Source: Opitutus sp. ER46 (GTDB taxonomy: Bacteria; Verrucomicrobiota; Verrucomicrobiia; Opitutales; Opitutaceae). From it: DNA of 64,000 bases. This document shows positions 8,583 through 16,963 of this stretch, in pieces. Made by a program: the position numbers and the translations under genes. The DNA lies in NCBI RefSeq assembly GCF_003054705.1, contig NZ_QAYX01000018.1, forward strand, positions 186,001-250,000, read 5' to 3'. Each line of letters begins with the position of its first letter. Position 1 is the first letter of the stretch. The notes beneath the pieces are model-generated. The model had not been told where the DNA came from, made no database searches, and saw only the letters and a list, made by a program, of their open reading frames with translations.

Positions 8583-9731
8583 TTGAACCTGCTCGATCGC
8601 CACATCTTCAAAAGCGTTCTGTTCACGTGCATCGGAGCGGTGGGGTTGTTCGCTTTCGTCGTCGCGCTGGCCAACTTCGTGCGCGACCTCCTCGGACCGC
8701 TGTTGGCCGGCCAGATCAGCGTCGGGATGATGATCCGGCTCATCCTCCTGCTCTTCCCGTTCGCCGTCTCCTACGCCCTGCCGATGGGCATCCTCACCGG
8801 CGTGCTCCTCACCCTCGGCCGCCTCTCCGCCGACACCGAGGTCACCGCCATGCGCGCCGCCGGCATCAGCATCGTGCGGATCGCACGACCGGTCTTCATC
8901 CTCGCCGCGCTCGGCGGCGTCGCCGCCCTGCACGTCAACTTCGAGTCCATGCCGTGGGCGCGCGTGCAGTATCACCAGGAGTTTGCTGAAGCGCTGCGGA
9001 AGAACCCCCGCAATTTCATCGTTCCCAAGACCTTCATTCGCGACTTCAAGGGCGTCGTCGTCTATGTCGGCGACCGGCCCAACAATGGCGACCTGCTGCG
9101 CGACATCTGGATCTGGGAACTCGATGCCCAGGGCCGCGCCTTCCGCATCGTTCGGGCGGAATCCGGCCGGCTCGATTACGATGCCGCCACCAACAGCATC
9201 ATCCCGACGCTGTATCGCGCCAAGGTCGAGGAGCGGGACGAAAAGAACCCCGAGGACTTCAGCAAGTCACCCAAGGCGCCCTCGATCGAGAAGGCCGAGG
9301 AAATCCGGCTCTCACTCGGCGGGTACATCGGTGACGGCGTTTTCCATGTGAAACCCGAGTGGCTGCGCTACCAAGCACTGCAGGAGAAGCGGGCCGCGGT
9401 GGACGCCACCAAGCCGGAGCCGGGACACGAGAAGGAGCACGCCCGCCTGAGCATGGAGCTGGCCATGATCGTCAGCGAAAAGGCCAACCTCTCGCTTGCC
9501 GTGTTCGCTTTCGCCTTCGTGGCAGTCCCGCTCGGGATCAAAGTCTCCCGCCGCGAGACCTCCGCCAATCTCGGCGTCGCCGTCCTCCTCGTCCTTGGCT
9601 TCTACATCCTGATCACGATGGTGAAGTGGCTCGACCGGCACCCCGAATACCGGCCCGACCTCCTGATGTGGGTGCCGAACCTGATCTTCCTCGGCTTCGG
9701 CTTCTGGCTCCTGCGCCGGGTCGAGCGCTGA
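8583..9731 (+). CDS. LptF/LptG-family lipopolysaccharide export permease
   Basis: Inner-membrane permease (YjgP/YjgQ family) of the Lpt machine that extracts LPS for transport to the outer membrane. The 382-residue protein has three N-terminal membrane segments including SYALPMGILTGVLLTLGRLS and the coupling-helix segment DTEVTAMRAAGIS. A periplasmic beta-jellyroll domain (residues ~120-270) and three C-terminal membrane segments follow. The only in-frame start consistent with the family is a TTG at 8583. LptF cannot be told from LptG here. A plus-strand singleton, convergent with arnD. Confidence 0.88.
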   Translation: MNLLDRHIFKSVLFTCIGAVGLFAFVVALANFVRDLLGPLLAGQISVGMMIRLILLLFPFAVSYALPMGILTGVLLTLGRLSADTEVTAMRAAGISIVRIARPVFILAALGGVAALHVNFESMPWARVQYHQEFAEALRKNPRNFIVPKTFIRDFKGVVVYVGDRPNNGDLLRDIWIWELDAQGRAFRIVRAESGRLDYDAATNSIIPTLYRAKVEERDEKNPEDFSKSPKAPSIEKAEEIRLSLGGYIGDGVFHVKPEWLRYQALQEKRAAVDATKPEPGHEKEHARLSMELAMIVSEKANLSLAVFAFAFVAVPLGIKVSRRETSANLGVAVLLVLGFYILITMVKWLDRHPEYRPDLLMWVPNLIFLGFGFWLLRRVER

Positions 9732-9735
9732 CGGT

Positions 9736-10632
9736 TCAGTTGACCTGCACCGCCACCGTCCCGGAGCGCCCGTCGATCTCCGCCATGCGCTGGTCGCACA
9801 CCGGGATCGCCGCGCGGTGCTCCAGCAACTCCCGCGCAAAGGCATCGAGCCGGACAAACTGCACCTTCCGTTCGCGGCACGCACTCAGCAGCTGCTGGAA
9901 AAGCGCGCGGTGTCCCATGCCTTCGATCTCCGCGTGCACCGTGATCACGTTCAGAGTGTCCTCCCGCAGCCGCGAGAGGTAGTGCGGCACGATCCGCTCC
10001 ACCGGGTACTCCGGCCGGCCGAGCAGCTCATCAAACGTCGGCAGCGTGCTCGGAATCTCCAGGGTCTTGAACACGCGCCCTTCCACGCGCGGGAAAAAGG
10101 GAAACGCCCCGCGCGTGTCGCTCGCGTAGAGCAGCCCCGCGTCGTCGTACACCTGACGGCTGCGCGCGTTGCTCTGCCAGCCGGGCGCACCCGCCGTCTG
10201 CGCCTGCGTCCCAAACACGCGGAAGAACTCCGTCCGCGCCGCCAGGAACTCCTCGTGAATCTCCGGTAGCGGCATCTTCTGCACGTAGTCCTGCCAGCGG
10301 TAGTGATTGTGACAGTGGATCCCCACCTCGAAGCCGGCATCGCGCACGCGGCGCATCACGTCGGTGTTGCGGCGGCCGATGTGCGGCGCCGGCAGGAGCG
10401 TGCCATTCAGGAGCGTGCGCACGCCGTACAGCTTCACCACCGAGGTGCGGCTCACCTTCTGGAAGAATCCGGGGCGGAACACCCGCGTGATCGCCCGGCC
10501 GGTCTGGTCCGGCCCCAGCGAGAACAGAAAACACGCCGGCACCTCAAACCGCTGGCAGTCCACCAGCATGTTCGGCACGCCGATACGCGTGCCGCGGTCC
10601 GTGTCCACATCGACTTTGAGCGCGAGCTTCAA
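9736..10632 (-). CDS. arnD: 4-deoxy-4-formamido-L-arabinose-phosphoundecaprenol deformylase
   Basis: NodB-fold polysaccharide deacetylase of the ArnD type, 298 residues, the usual ArnD length. It removes the formyl group from undecaprenyl-phosphate-Ara4FN on the periplasmic face, which drives lipid A aminoarabinosylation and polymyxin resistance. The metal motif begins LKVDVDTDRGT (Asp pair), the His pair is in GIHCHNHY, and the C-terminal catalytic His is in VITVHAEIEG. The start codon is a TTG at 10632. It is the last gene of the arn set, 240 bp after the ArnA-dehydrogenase gene, with heptamer repeats in between. Confidence 0.88.
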   Translation of the reverse strand: MKLALKVDVDTDRGTRIGVPNMLVDCQRFEVPACFLFSLGPDQTGRAITRVFRPGFFQKVSRTSVVKLYGVRTLLNGTLLPAPHIGRRNTDVMRRVRDAGFEVGIHCHNHYRWQDYVQKMPLPEIHEEFLAARTEFFRVFGTQAQTAGAPGWQSNARSRQVYDDAGLLYASDTRGAFPFFPRVEGRVFKTLEIPSTLPTFDELLGRPEYPVERIVPHYLSRLREDTLNVITVHAEIEGMGHRALFQQLLSACRERKVQFVRLDAFARELLEHRAAIPVCDQRMAEIDGRSGTVAVQVN

Positions 10633-10681
10633 GGGACCCGGACACTAACAACAACCAGCCCACCTCTGGAAAGCCGATATC

Positions 10682-10872
10682 GGAAGCCAGAAGCCAGAGG
10701 CCAGAAGCCGGCACAGGCCACCGGTCAAAACAGGAGCTCGGGCTTAACTCCGACATCTGATATGCGGCGCTTCCGGCTTCCGGCTTCCGGCTTCCGGCTT
10801 CCGGCTTCCGGCTTCCGGCTTCCGGCTTCCGGCTTCCGGCTTCCGGCTTCCGGCTTCCGGCTTCCGGCTTCC
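10682..10872. repeat. Palindromic heptamer array, locus 1
   Basis: A degenerate GAAGCCR array (10682-10712) is followed by about 57 bp containing GACATCTGATATG. Then come fourteen perfect tandem copies of CTTCCGG (10770-10867) and a partial copy that abuts the stop codon of the ArnA-dehydrogenase gene. The two arms are reverse complements of each other, so the transcript could fold into a long GC-rich hairpin. The same word families and arrangement recur at 21373-21577. Confidence 0.9.
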
Positions 10873-11910
10873 TCACTCCAGGCGGTAATCCTTGTGCGCG
10901 AGGTGGAAGTCCAGCGTGCGCTTGATGGCCGTCTTCAGGTCCACCTTCGGCGACCAGCCGAGCTGCCGCTTCACCGCGGCAATCGACGGCACGCGCTTCT
11001 GGATGTCCTGATAGTACTTTCCAAAGTACTTGCCCGAGGGCACGACCACCGTCTTCGCCGCCGCGGCATGCTCCGCGTATTCGGGATAATCCTTGAAGGC
11101 CGCGATGATGTACTTCGCCAGCTGCGCGACGCTCACCTCGTTCTTCGGGTTCCCGAGGTTGAAGATCTGGCGCGACGCGCGGCCGTCCTTGTTCTCGATG
11201 ATTCGGAGCAGCGCATCCACGCCATCATCGATGAAGGTGAAAGAGCGGGTCTGACGGCCGCCGTCCACCAGCTGCAGCGGTTTCTTGAAGATCACGTTCG
11301 AGATGAACTGCGTGAACAGGCGCGAGCTGCCTTCCTTCGGCTCGAGCACGTCGTCGAGCTTCGGCCCGATCCAGTTGAACGGACGGAACAAGGTGTAATC
11401 GACGCCGTCGCGCACGCCGTACGCGTAGATCACGCGATCCAGGAGCTGCTTGGAGCAGGCATAGATCCAGCGCTGCCGCTCGATCGGACCATAGACCAAC
11501 GCGCTCGTCGTCTCGTCGAGCACGCGGTCGGGACACATGCCGTACACTTCGGACGTCGAGGGGAAGATGATCCGCTTCTTGTACTTCACGCACTTGCGGA
11601 CGACGTCGAGGTTCGCCTCGAAATCGAGTTCGAAGACCCGCAGCGGGTCCTTCACGTACTGGATCGGATTCGCGATCGCGACCAGCGGCAGCACCGCGTC
11701 GCACTTCTTCACGTGGTACTCGATCCACTCCCGGTTGATCGTCACATCGCCCTCGACGAACTTGAAGCGCGGGTTGCCCAAGCTGTCCTCCAGCTTGTGG
11801 CTGCCGATATCCATGCCATAGACCTCCCAATCCTTCTGCTTGAGGATGGCATGCGTGAGCGAGCTGCCGATGAACCCGTTCGCGCCGAGAATGAGAACTT
11901 TGAGAGCCAT
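10873..11910 (-). CDS. UDP-glucuronate oxidative decarboxylase (ArnA C-terminal-domain type, stand-alone)
   Basis: NAD-dependent extended short-chain dehydrogenase/epimerase of 345 residues. It is equivalent to the dehydrogenase half of E. coli ArnA, which oxidises and decarboxylates UDP-glucuronate to UDP-4-keto-pentose. The GANGFIGSSL Rossmann motif is at the N-terminus, followed by a catalytic Ser/Thr region PSTSEVYGM, the YxxxK-type segment IYACSKQLLD, and the ArnA-typical FRPFNWIGP. The ATG at 11910 is used; an upstream in-frame ATG at 11985 adds a non-homologous stretch. It lies 125 bp downstream of the formyltransferase gene on the same strand. Confidence 0.87.
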   Translation of the reverse strand: MALKVLILGANGFIGSSLTHAILKQKDWEVYGMDIGSHKLEDSLGNPRFKFVEGDVTINREWIEYHVKKCDAVLPLVAIANPIQYVKDPLRVFELDFEANLDVVRKCVKYKKRIIFPSTSEVYGMCPDRVLDETTSALVYGPIERQRWIYACSKQLLDRVIYAYGVRDGVDYTLFRPFNWIGPKLDDVLEPKEGSSRLFTQFISNVIFKKPLQLVDGGRQTRSFTFIDDGVDALLRIIENKDGRASRQIFNLGNPKNEVSVAQLAKYIIAAFKDYPEYAEHAAAAKTVVVPSGKYFGKYYQDIQKRVPSIAAVKRQLGWSPKVDLKTAIKRTLDFHLAHKDYRLE

Positions 11911-12035
11911 GGCTGAAACAAGACCGAAAGGCCCCCCGGCTGAAAGGCTGAAATCGGCGGCGCCCCGCGCCCGGTTTGTTGCCATTTGGCGTTAGCCGCA
12001 ACGTCCGCCGCGCGGCCTGCACGCCGATCGGCCGC

Positions 12036-12944
12036 TCAGCTCGCGCCGCAGATCTCGCCCACGCGCAACTGCCGCGGCGCGCCGCGCCACTCCGTCCGCG
12101 TCAGCTCGATCGCGCCGTCACCCGTCGCCACGATCACCGGCGAAACCGACAGCACCTCGCCCGGCACGCCCCGCATCCCGGCCGCGGCCGCCGACTCCGG
12201 CTCCGCCCACCACACCATGAGCCGCGTGCCATTCACATCGGTGAACGCCCCGGGATACGGGTCCGTCACGGCGCGGATCAGGTTGAAGATCTGCCGCGTG
12301 CTCTGGTGCCAGTCGATGCGGCCGTCCTCCGGCTTGCGGCCGCCAAAGTACGTCGCCTGCGTGTCGTCCTGCGGCGTCTCCTTCGCTGTTCCTGCCAGCA
12401 ACGCATCGATCTGCCGCGCCAGGACGCGTCGCGCGCAGGGCATCACCTTGCGAAACGCCTGCTCCGCCGTGTCGAGCGGCCCGATGTCCACGCCCTCCTG
12501 GTCCACGATCGCGCCGGCGTCGGCCGACTTCACCATGCGATGCAGGGTCATCCCGATCCGCGGCTCGCCATGGAGCACCGCCCAGTTGATCGGCGCCCGG
12601 CCGCGATAGCGCGGCAGGAGCGAGCCGTGCATGTTGAACGCGCCAAGCCGGGGCAGCGCCAGGATCTTCGAACTGATCATGTTCCGGTAGTACACCGAGA
12701 GAATCAGATCGGGCTGCAGCTCTCGGATCCGCTCGATCCACTCGGGCGTGTTCACCTTCTCCGGCGTGTACACCGCGATGCCCTTCTCCCGCGCCGCGAG
12801 CGCCGGTGTCTTGAACCAGATCTTCTCGTTCGGGTTATCCTCGTGCGTGATCAGCGCGACGACGTTGTCCCCGCGCTCGAGCAGGAGCGACAGGCACTCG
12901 TAGCCGACTTCACTGTAGCCGAAGAAAAGGATGCGCGGAGCCAT
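12036..12944 (-). CDS. UDP-4-amino-4-deoxy-L-arabinose formyltransferase (ArnA N-terminal-domain type, stand-alone)
   Basis: Formyl-THF-dependent transferase of the Fmt/ArnA fold, 302 residues. It is predicted to N-formylate UDP-L-Ara4N. The N-terminus FFGYSEVGYECLSLLL and the ATHEDNPNE-like segment (here LITHEDNPNEKIW) are ArnA hallmarks rather than Fmt ones. The catalytic Asn-His pair sits in AFNMHGSLLPRYRGRAPINW and the catalytic Asp in SADAGAIVDQ. In E. coli this domain is fused to the decarboxylase; here they are two genes. No arnB, arnC or arnT is present in the window. Confidence 0.87.
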   Translation of the reverse strand: MAPRILFFGYSEVGYECLSLLLERGDNVVALITHEDNPNEKIWFKTPALAAREKGIAVYTPEKVNTPEWIERIRELQPDLILSVYYRNMISSKILALPRLGAFNMHGSLLPRYRGRAPINWAVLHGEPRIGMTLHRMVKSADAGAIVDQEGVDIGPLDTAEQAFRKVMPCARRVLARQIDALLAGTAKETPQDDTQATYFGGRKPEDGRIDWHQSTRQIFNLIRAVTDPYPGAFTDVNGTRLMVWWAEPESAAAAGMRGVPGEVLSVSPVIVATGDGAIELTRTEWRGAPRQLRVGEICGAS

Positions 12945-13042
12945 GGGGTGCGCACATTGGCGCGATTCCGATCGCGCCGGAAGCCAGGAAACAAGTCCGT
13001 CGGCAGGTTGCGGAAATTTCCCAGTCCGACTTCATACCGGCC

Positions 13043-13642
13043 ATGCGCCGCCACGTTGCCATCCTGGTGTTTCCCGAGGTCGAGGTCCTGGACTTCGCCG
13101 GTCCGTTCGAGGTGTTCGGCGTCGCCGACGAGCTCAGCGGCCACACGCTCTTCCACCCGTTCACGATCGCCGAGTCCCCGTCGTCCGTCCGCGCCCGCAA
13201 CGGGCTGCAGATCGTCCCCACCCACACGCTCGAGTCCGCCCCGCGTCCGCACGTGCTGATCATCCCCGGCGGCGCCGGCACTCGTCCGCTGCTGAAGAAG
13301 CCCGCCCTGCTGGAGTGGATCCGCCACCGCGCCGAAACCGCCGAGATCGTCGCCTCGGTCTGCACCGGTTCCCTTGTCCTCGCCCAGGCCGGTCTCCTGA
13401 AGGGCCTGCGCGCGACCACCCACCACGAGAACCTCGACGAACTCGCCCAGCTCGCGCCGGACACCACGGTGGTGCGCGACCAGCGCTTCGTGGACAACGG
13501 CCGTATCCTTACCTCAGCCGGCATCTCCGCGGGCATCGAACAATCCCTCCACCTCGTCTCCCGCCTGCACAGCCCCGCCCTCGCCGAACAAACGGCCAGG
13601 TACATGGAGTACTCGCCGGCGCCGCTGACGCCGGCGAAGTGA
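13043..13642 (+). CDS. DJ-1/PfpI family protein
   Basis: Class I glutamine-amidotransferase-like protein of 199 residues. The nucleophile-elbow Cys is in VASVCTGSLVLAQAG at about residue 110, an acidic residue in LVFPEVEVLDFAGPFEVF, and the HHE segment (TTHHENLDEL) follows. This layout matches the PfpI/isocyanide-hydratase-like branch that also forms the sensor half of GlxA-type AraC regulators, but no HTH is fused here. It is divergent from the arn set. The in vivo activity is unknown. Confidence 0.85.
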   Translation: MRRHVAILVFPEVEVLDFAGPFEVFGVADELSGHTLFHPFTIAESPSSVRARNGLQIVPTHTLESAPRPHVLIIPGGAGTRPLLKKPALLEWIRHRAETAEIVASVCTGSLVLAQAGLLKGLRATTHHENLDELAQLAPDTTVVRDQRFVDNGRILTSAGISAGIEQSLHLVSRLHSPALAEQTARYMEYSPAPLTPAK

Positions 13643-13720
13643 GGAGTGAATGTGAGAGTGAAGGTGTGCGCGCGGAATCGGGCGTGAGGAGCTAAGCGGA
13701 CGGGTGTATTGGACCGCACC

Positions 13721-13768
13721 CTCGTTCTCGTTCTCGTTCTCGTTCTCGTTCTCGTTCTCGTTCTCGTC
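13721..13768. repeat. CTCGTT hexamer microsatellite
   Basis: Seven perfect tandem copies of CTCGTT followed by an eighth with one change (CTCGTC), then CCTCGGGCTCGGGCTCG. In the minus-strand frame it would encode an Asn-Glu dipeptide repeat, but no start or conserved flanking sequence supports translation. Confidence 0.9.
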
Positions 13769-14025
13769 CTCGGGCTCGGGCTCGTCACAGAGCGCCCGGA
13801 GGCCGGAGGAGGTCACGGAGGAAAGCCGGCCCACCCGGATCTTCGCTCGGTGCCCCTCCTCCGATCTCGGTGGCCTCCGTGTCCTGCCTGGGTGGATTGA
13901 GCGCCCCCCCACTCTCACTTTCACTCCCGAAGGGCGTTCTCGCTCTCCGCGCCGCGCTGACGGCGCGCCGCGAAGGTGCAGACACGTCAGGACGTCCCGT
14001 GCAGGAGCCCAGGGCCGGAGGCTGC

Positions 14026-14097
14026 AATTATAATCTGCTTACCACGGGCAACTTGGAATAATGTCCAGATACTCGGCAGAATAATGTCCGGATACTC
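14026..14097 (+). repeat. ~80-bp dispersed repeat, copy 2
   Basis: GGCTGCAATTAT, then a diverged ~20 bp, then ACTTGGAATAATGTCCAGATACT and a second AATAATGTCCGGATACT. It matches copy 1 (6631-6711) in word order but lies in the opposite orientation, 7.3 kb away. The two units point outward from the DNA between them. No transposase or target duplication could be identified. Confidence 0.65.
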
Positions 14098-14159
14098 CGC
14101 CCCCCGTCAGAAGGCCGCTGGCCTCGTCATAAGGACAATCCCCCCGGGGCCGCCCGTCC

Positions 14160-15467
14160 TCAGGCGTTCACCGCCGTGAACGCCTTCGGGATGGCCGCCG
14201 TCAGCACCTCGGGCGCGCCGTCGGTCACGAGCACGTCGTCCTCGATGCGTACGCCGCCAATGTGCAGGTTGGCGTCCACGAGCGCCCAGTTGATGCAGTC
14301 GCGATAACGCTCGCGCCGCGCCGGATCGTTCAGCAGCGGCGGCACAAAATAGAGTCCCGGCTCCGCGGTCACGACGTACCCCGGGGCCAGCGGCAGATCC
14401 ATGCGCAGCGACTTGAGCGAGGGACGCGGGTCCTTCGTCCGCCCCGGCGCCAGCCCGCTGCCGTCGCGCACCCCCAGCCCGACCATGTGGCCCACGCCAT
14501 GTGGGAAGAACAGGAAGTGCGCCTCGCGCTCGATCAGCGTCGCCGGATCGCCGCGCATCACGCCGATCTCCACGAGCCCCATGACCATGTCACGCGCCGC
14601 CGCAAAATGGATGTCCTTCCACTCCGCCCCCGGTCGACAGCGTGCGATCGTGTTCTCCTCCGCCTGCAGCACGAGGCGGTACAGGTCGCGCTGCAGTCCG
14701 GTCGGCGTGCCGACAAAAAAAGTGCGCGTCACGTCCGCCGTGTAGCGGTCGACTTCGGCGCCGGCGTCGATCAGGACGAATTCGCCGGCACGCACCGCAC
14801 GGTCGGATGGCTCAAAGTGCAACACCGCCGAGTTCGGCCCCGAGCCCACGATCGTGCCGAAGCCTGTGCGCGTGCCGCCGCCCCGGAAGAATCCCGCCTC
14901 GAGCTCAATCTGCAATTGCCGCTCGGTCACGCCCGCCCGCAGGAGGCCGGGCATGGCGTTGAACCCGTTCGCCGTGGCGGCCGCCGCGCGCCGCAACCGC
15001 GCGATCTCCCCGGCGTCCTTCGGTCGCCGCGCATGCGTGAACGCGCGTCGCACGTTCTCCGCCAGCGCCGGGTTGGCGACCACGCCCGCCACGGGTGCCC
15101 CGAGCGCGACCACCGGCCGGCCCGCCCGTTGCTGGAGCCACGCCGCGAACTCACCACGCAGCCGACCGGGCATCTGCGTGCGGCCTTCCCACACGCGCTC
15201 GCCCTCGGTCACCTCCGGCACGAACAGCTCCCAGCCGGCATCCGTGCGACCGCCCTTCGCCGCGTCGCGCGGATCAAACGCCACCACCGCGTCCACCGGC
15301 TCGTTCGCCGCCAGGTAGTAATACTCGGAATGCGCGCGAAAGGGATACGTCTGGTCGCTGCCCTCGGGCAGCGGCACCGGCACGCCCGACCCCACCACCA
15401 GGAGCGCATCGCCCAGCGGCAATGCCGCCCCCACCCGCGCCCGTCGCTCAGCCAGGAAAGTATTCAT
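14160..15467 (-). CDS. Xaa-Pro aminopeptidase (M24B)
   Basis: Metallo-aminopeptidase P of 435 residues, cleaving an N-terminal residue ahead of proline. The N-terminal AMP_N domain is marked by FRAHSEYYYLAANEP. The C-terminal pita-bread domain carries the dinuclear metal ligands: Asp in LIDAGAEVD, Asp in TADVTRTF, His in FPHGVGHMVGL, Glu in TAEPGLYF and Glu in RIEDDVLV. Start ATG at 15467, preceded by a GGCGGG purine block. Convergent with the DJ-1 gene across a 517-bp repeat region. Confidence 0.92.
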   Translation of the reverse strand: MNTFLAERRARVGAALPLGDALLVVGSGVPVPLPEGSDQTYPFRAHSEYYYLAANEPVDAVVAFDPRDAAKGGRTDAGWELFVPEVTEGERVWEGRTQMPGRLRGEFAAWLQQRAGRPVVALGAPVAGVVANPALAENVRRAFTHARRPKDAGEIARLRRAAAATANGFNAMPGLLRAGVTERQLQIELEAGFFRGGGTRTGFGTIVGSGPNSAVLHFEPSDRAVRAGEFVLIDAGAEVDRYTADVTRTFFVGTPTGLQRDLYRLVLQAEENTIARCRPGAEWKDIHFAAARDMVMGLVEIGVMRGDPATLIEREAHFLFFPHGVGHMVGLGVRDGSGLAPGRTKDPRPSLKSLRMDLPLAPGYVVTAEPGLYFVPPLLNDPARRERYRDCINWALVDANLHIGGVRIEDDVLVTDGAPEVLTAAIPKAFTAVNA

Positions 15468-15531
15468 CCCGCCAATCGATAGGAGCGAACGCCGCCGAGG
15501 CAACCCACCGCTCGACGCCCGCGTGGCGGGC

Positions 15532-16857
15532 TCAGTTGGGGTCGGCCGTGACAAACTGCGGGTCGATCGCCGCCCGCACGCGCGCCGCAAACCGCGGCAA
15601 CGGCGCGTCAAAATGCTCCCCGGCCCCGCTCGCCGCCGGCACGTAGATCCGCGCGATCGCCGGCGGCTGCGCCAGCGTCAGTGGCGTGAGTTCCCGCATC
15701 TGGTCCAGCGTTTGGCTCACGTACGACACCCGCACCACCGGCTGGCGATCGGCGCGGCGTTCGCGCAGCTCAAAGACCAGCGCGCCGCCCGGCAGGAGCG
15801 GGTTGCGCTGCGTGCCGGGCAGCCACCAGTTGAGCCCCAGCAGGCCGCCGAGGTTCGCGATGTTCGTGTCGTGGCCCACCACGATCACAACCTTGTGCCC
15901 GGGTCCGCCGAACGCCCGCGCGTCCGCCCGGCCCGACGCCGCCTGCTCGAGGCTCGCCAAGATGTGGCTCGCCAGATTCGAGCTCTGCACCTGCGCGGGA
16001 TACGACGACGCTTGCGACAGCTCGAAATACAGCGAGTGCAGCGTCATCAGCTGCGTGATTCGCTCGGGCGTCGCGCGCCCCCAGCCCACCCGCTCCAGCG
16101 GGTTGCCGTTGCCGTACTCGAGCATCAGCACGTCCGTCATCGCCGAGCCGACGTACAAGGGTCCGCCCACCGAGAGGAGCCGGTCGGCGTTGCCGGGCGT
16201 CACGGTCGTGGTCGCAGGCAGCACCGGCTGCCTGCCCGCCGGCACCTCGCCCGACTCACCCACGAGGATCCGCTGCAGCGTCGCGAACGCCGCCTGGTTC
16301 GCCTGCACCGCGCGGTTGAGATCGCCTCCCACGCGACCCAGCACCGACGCCACCGCCTGCTGGCGATCGGGCTTCCCGAGCGGCACGCGCACTGGCAGGA
16401 ACAGCGGGTCCAGCCCGTCATTCGGACGCGCTTGCACCGCGATCTCCACGCCCGGCAACAGCGCCGCGCCCAGCCCCCGGGCCGTCGCCAGCGTGCGTTC
16501 ATCACTGTCCGATCGGAAATACACGCGGTCCGTGTCCCGCGCCACGTCGCCGGACAGCAACCCTTCCGCGACGAAACGCGCGCGGTAATACTCGCCCATG
16601 AGGGTCATCTGCCGCTTCCCGTGCGGCGTGAGATGACCCGGCGGCACCTCCCATTCCGGCAGCGGCTGCGCCGCATAGCGCGCCAGCGTCGTCCGTTGCG
16701 CCGGCAACGGCGACCTCACGCCATGCCGCGTCACGACGAGCACGAACTTCAGTTCGGTGTCGTCCGCCGGCTCGGCCGCGCGCACCGGCCGCAGGGTGCC
16801 GACGAGGATCACCAGGAACGCCACCACGAGCCCGCCGAGGGGAAACCGACGCATCAT
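15532..16857 (-). CDS. Histidine acid phosphatase, secreted
   Basis: Branch-2 histidine phosphatase (phytase, glucose-1-phosphatase, acid phosphatase family), 441 residues. A signal peptide with LVVAFLVILVGTLRPVRAA is followed by the catalytic VVTRHGVRSP (RHGxRxP). The proton-donor motif is VGHDTN near residue ~330. The large insert between them is the helical specificity domain. The start at 16857 (MMRR) places the signal peptide at the N-terminus. It is divergent from the M2 peptidase gene with only 106 bp between starts. The substrate (phytate, sugar phosphate or other) cannot be read. Confidence 0.86.
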   Translation of the reverse strand: MMRRFPLGGLVVAFLVILVGTLRPVRAAEPADDTELKFVLVVTRHGVRSPLPAQRTTLARYAAQPLPEWEVPPGHLTPHGKRQMTLMGEYYRARFVAEGLLSGDVARDTDRVYFRSDSDERTLATARGLGAALLPGVEIAVQARPNDGLDPLFLPVRVPLGKPDRQQAVASVLGRVGGDLNRAVQANQAAFATLQRILVGESGEVPAGRQPVLPATTTVTPGNADRLLSVGGPLYVGSAMTDVLMLEYGNGNPLERVGWGRATPERITQLMTLHSLYFELSQASSYPAQVQSSNLASHILASLEQAASGRADARAFGGPGHKVVIVVGHDTNIANLGGLLGLNWWLPGTQRNPLLPGGALVFELRERRADRQPVVRVSYVSQTLDQMRELTPLTLAQPPAIARIYVPAASGAGEHFDAPLPRFAARVRAAIDPQFVTADPN

Positions 16858-16963
16858 AGTGGCGCGGAGCGTACGGGTCGCGGTCGGCCCGGCCACCGCA
16901 AAAGCGGCCGCCCCCCGCCAGAATCCAGTTGTTCGCCCGACACTCCCGCCTACCGTGCGCGCC

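Larger units (their letters stand above)
13643..14159. other. 517-bp intergenic repeat region
   Basis: The gap lies between two convergent genes. It contains GTGAGAGTGAAGG-type words near 13650, a CTCGTT hexamer tract (13721-13768), TCTCACTTTCACTCCC at about 13914-13929, and the second copy of the ~80-bp repeat (14026-14097). Short open frames here read only through simple repeats. I see no supported gene. Confidence 0.6.

Noticed and set aside
10770-10867. CRISPR-like array
   Set aside because: Units are 7 bp with no spacers, and there are no cas genes; it is a tandem microsatellite.
13704-14061. Short open frames in the 13.6-14.2 kb gap
   Set aside because: They read through CTCGTT repeats and the dispersed repeat; no conserved protein.
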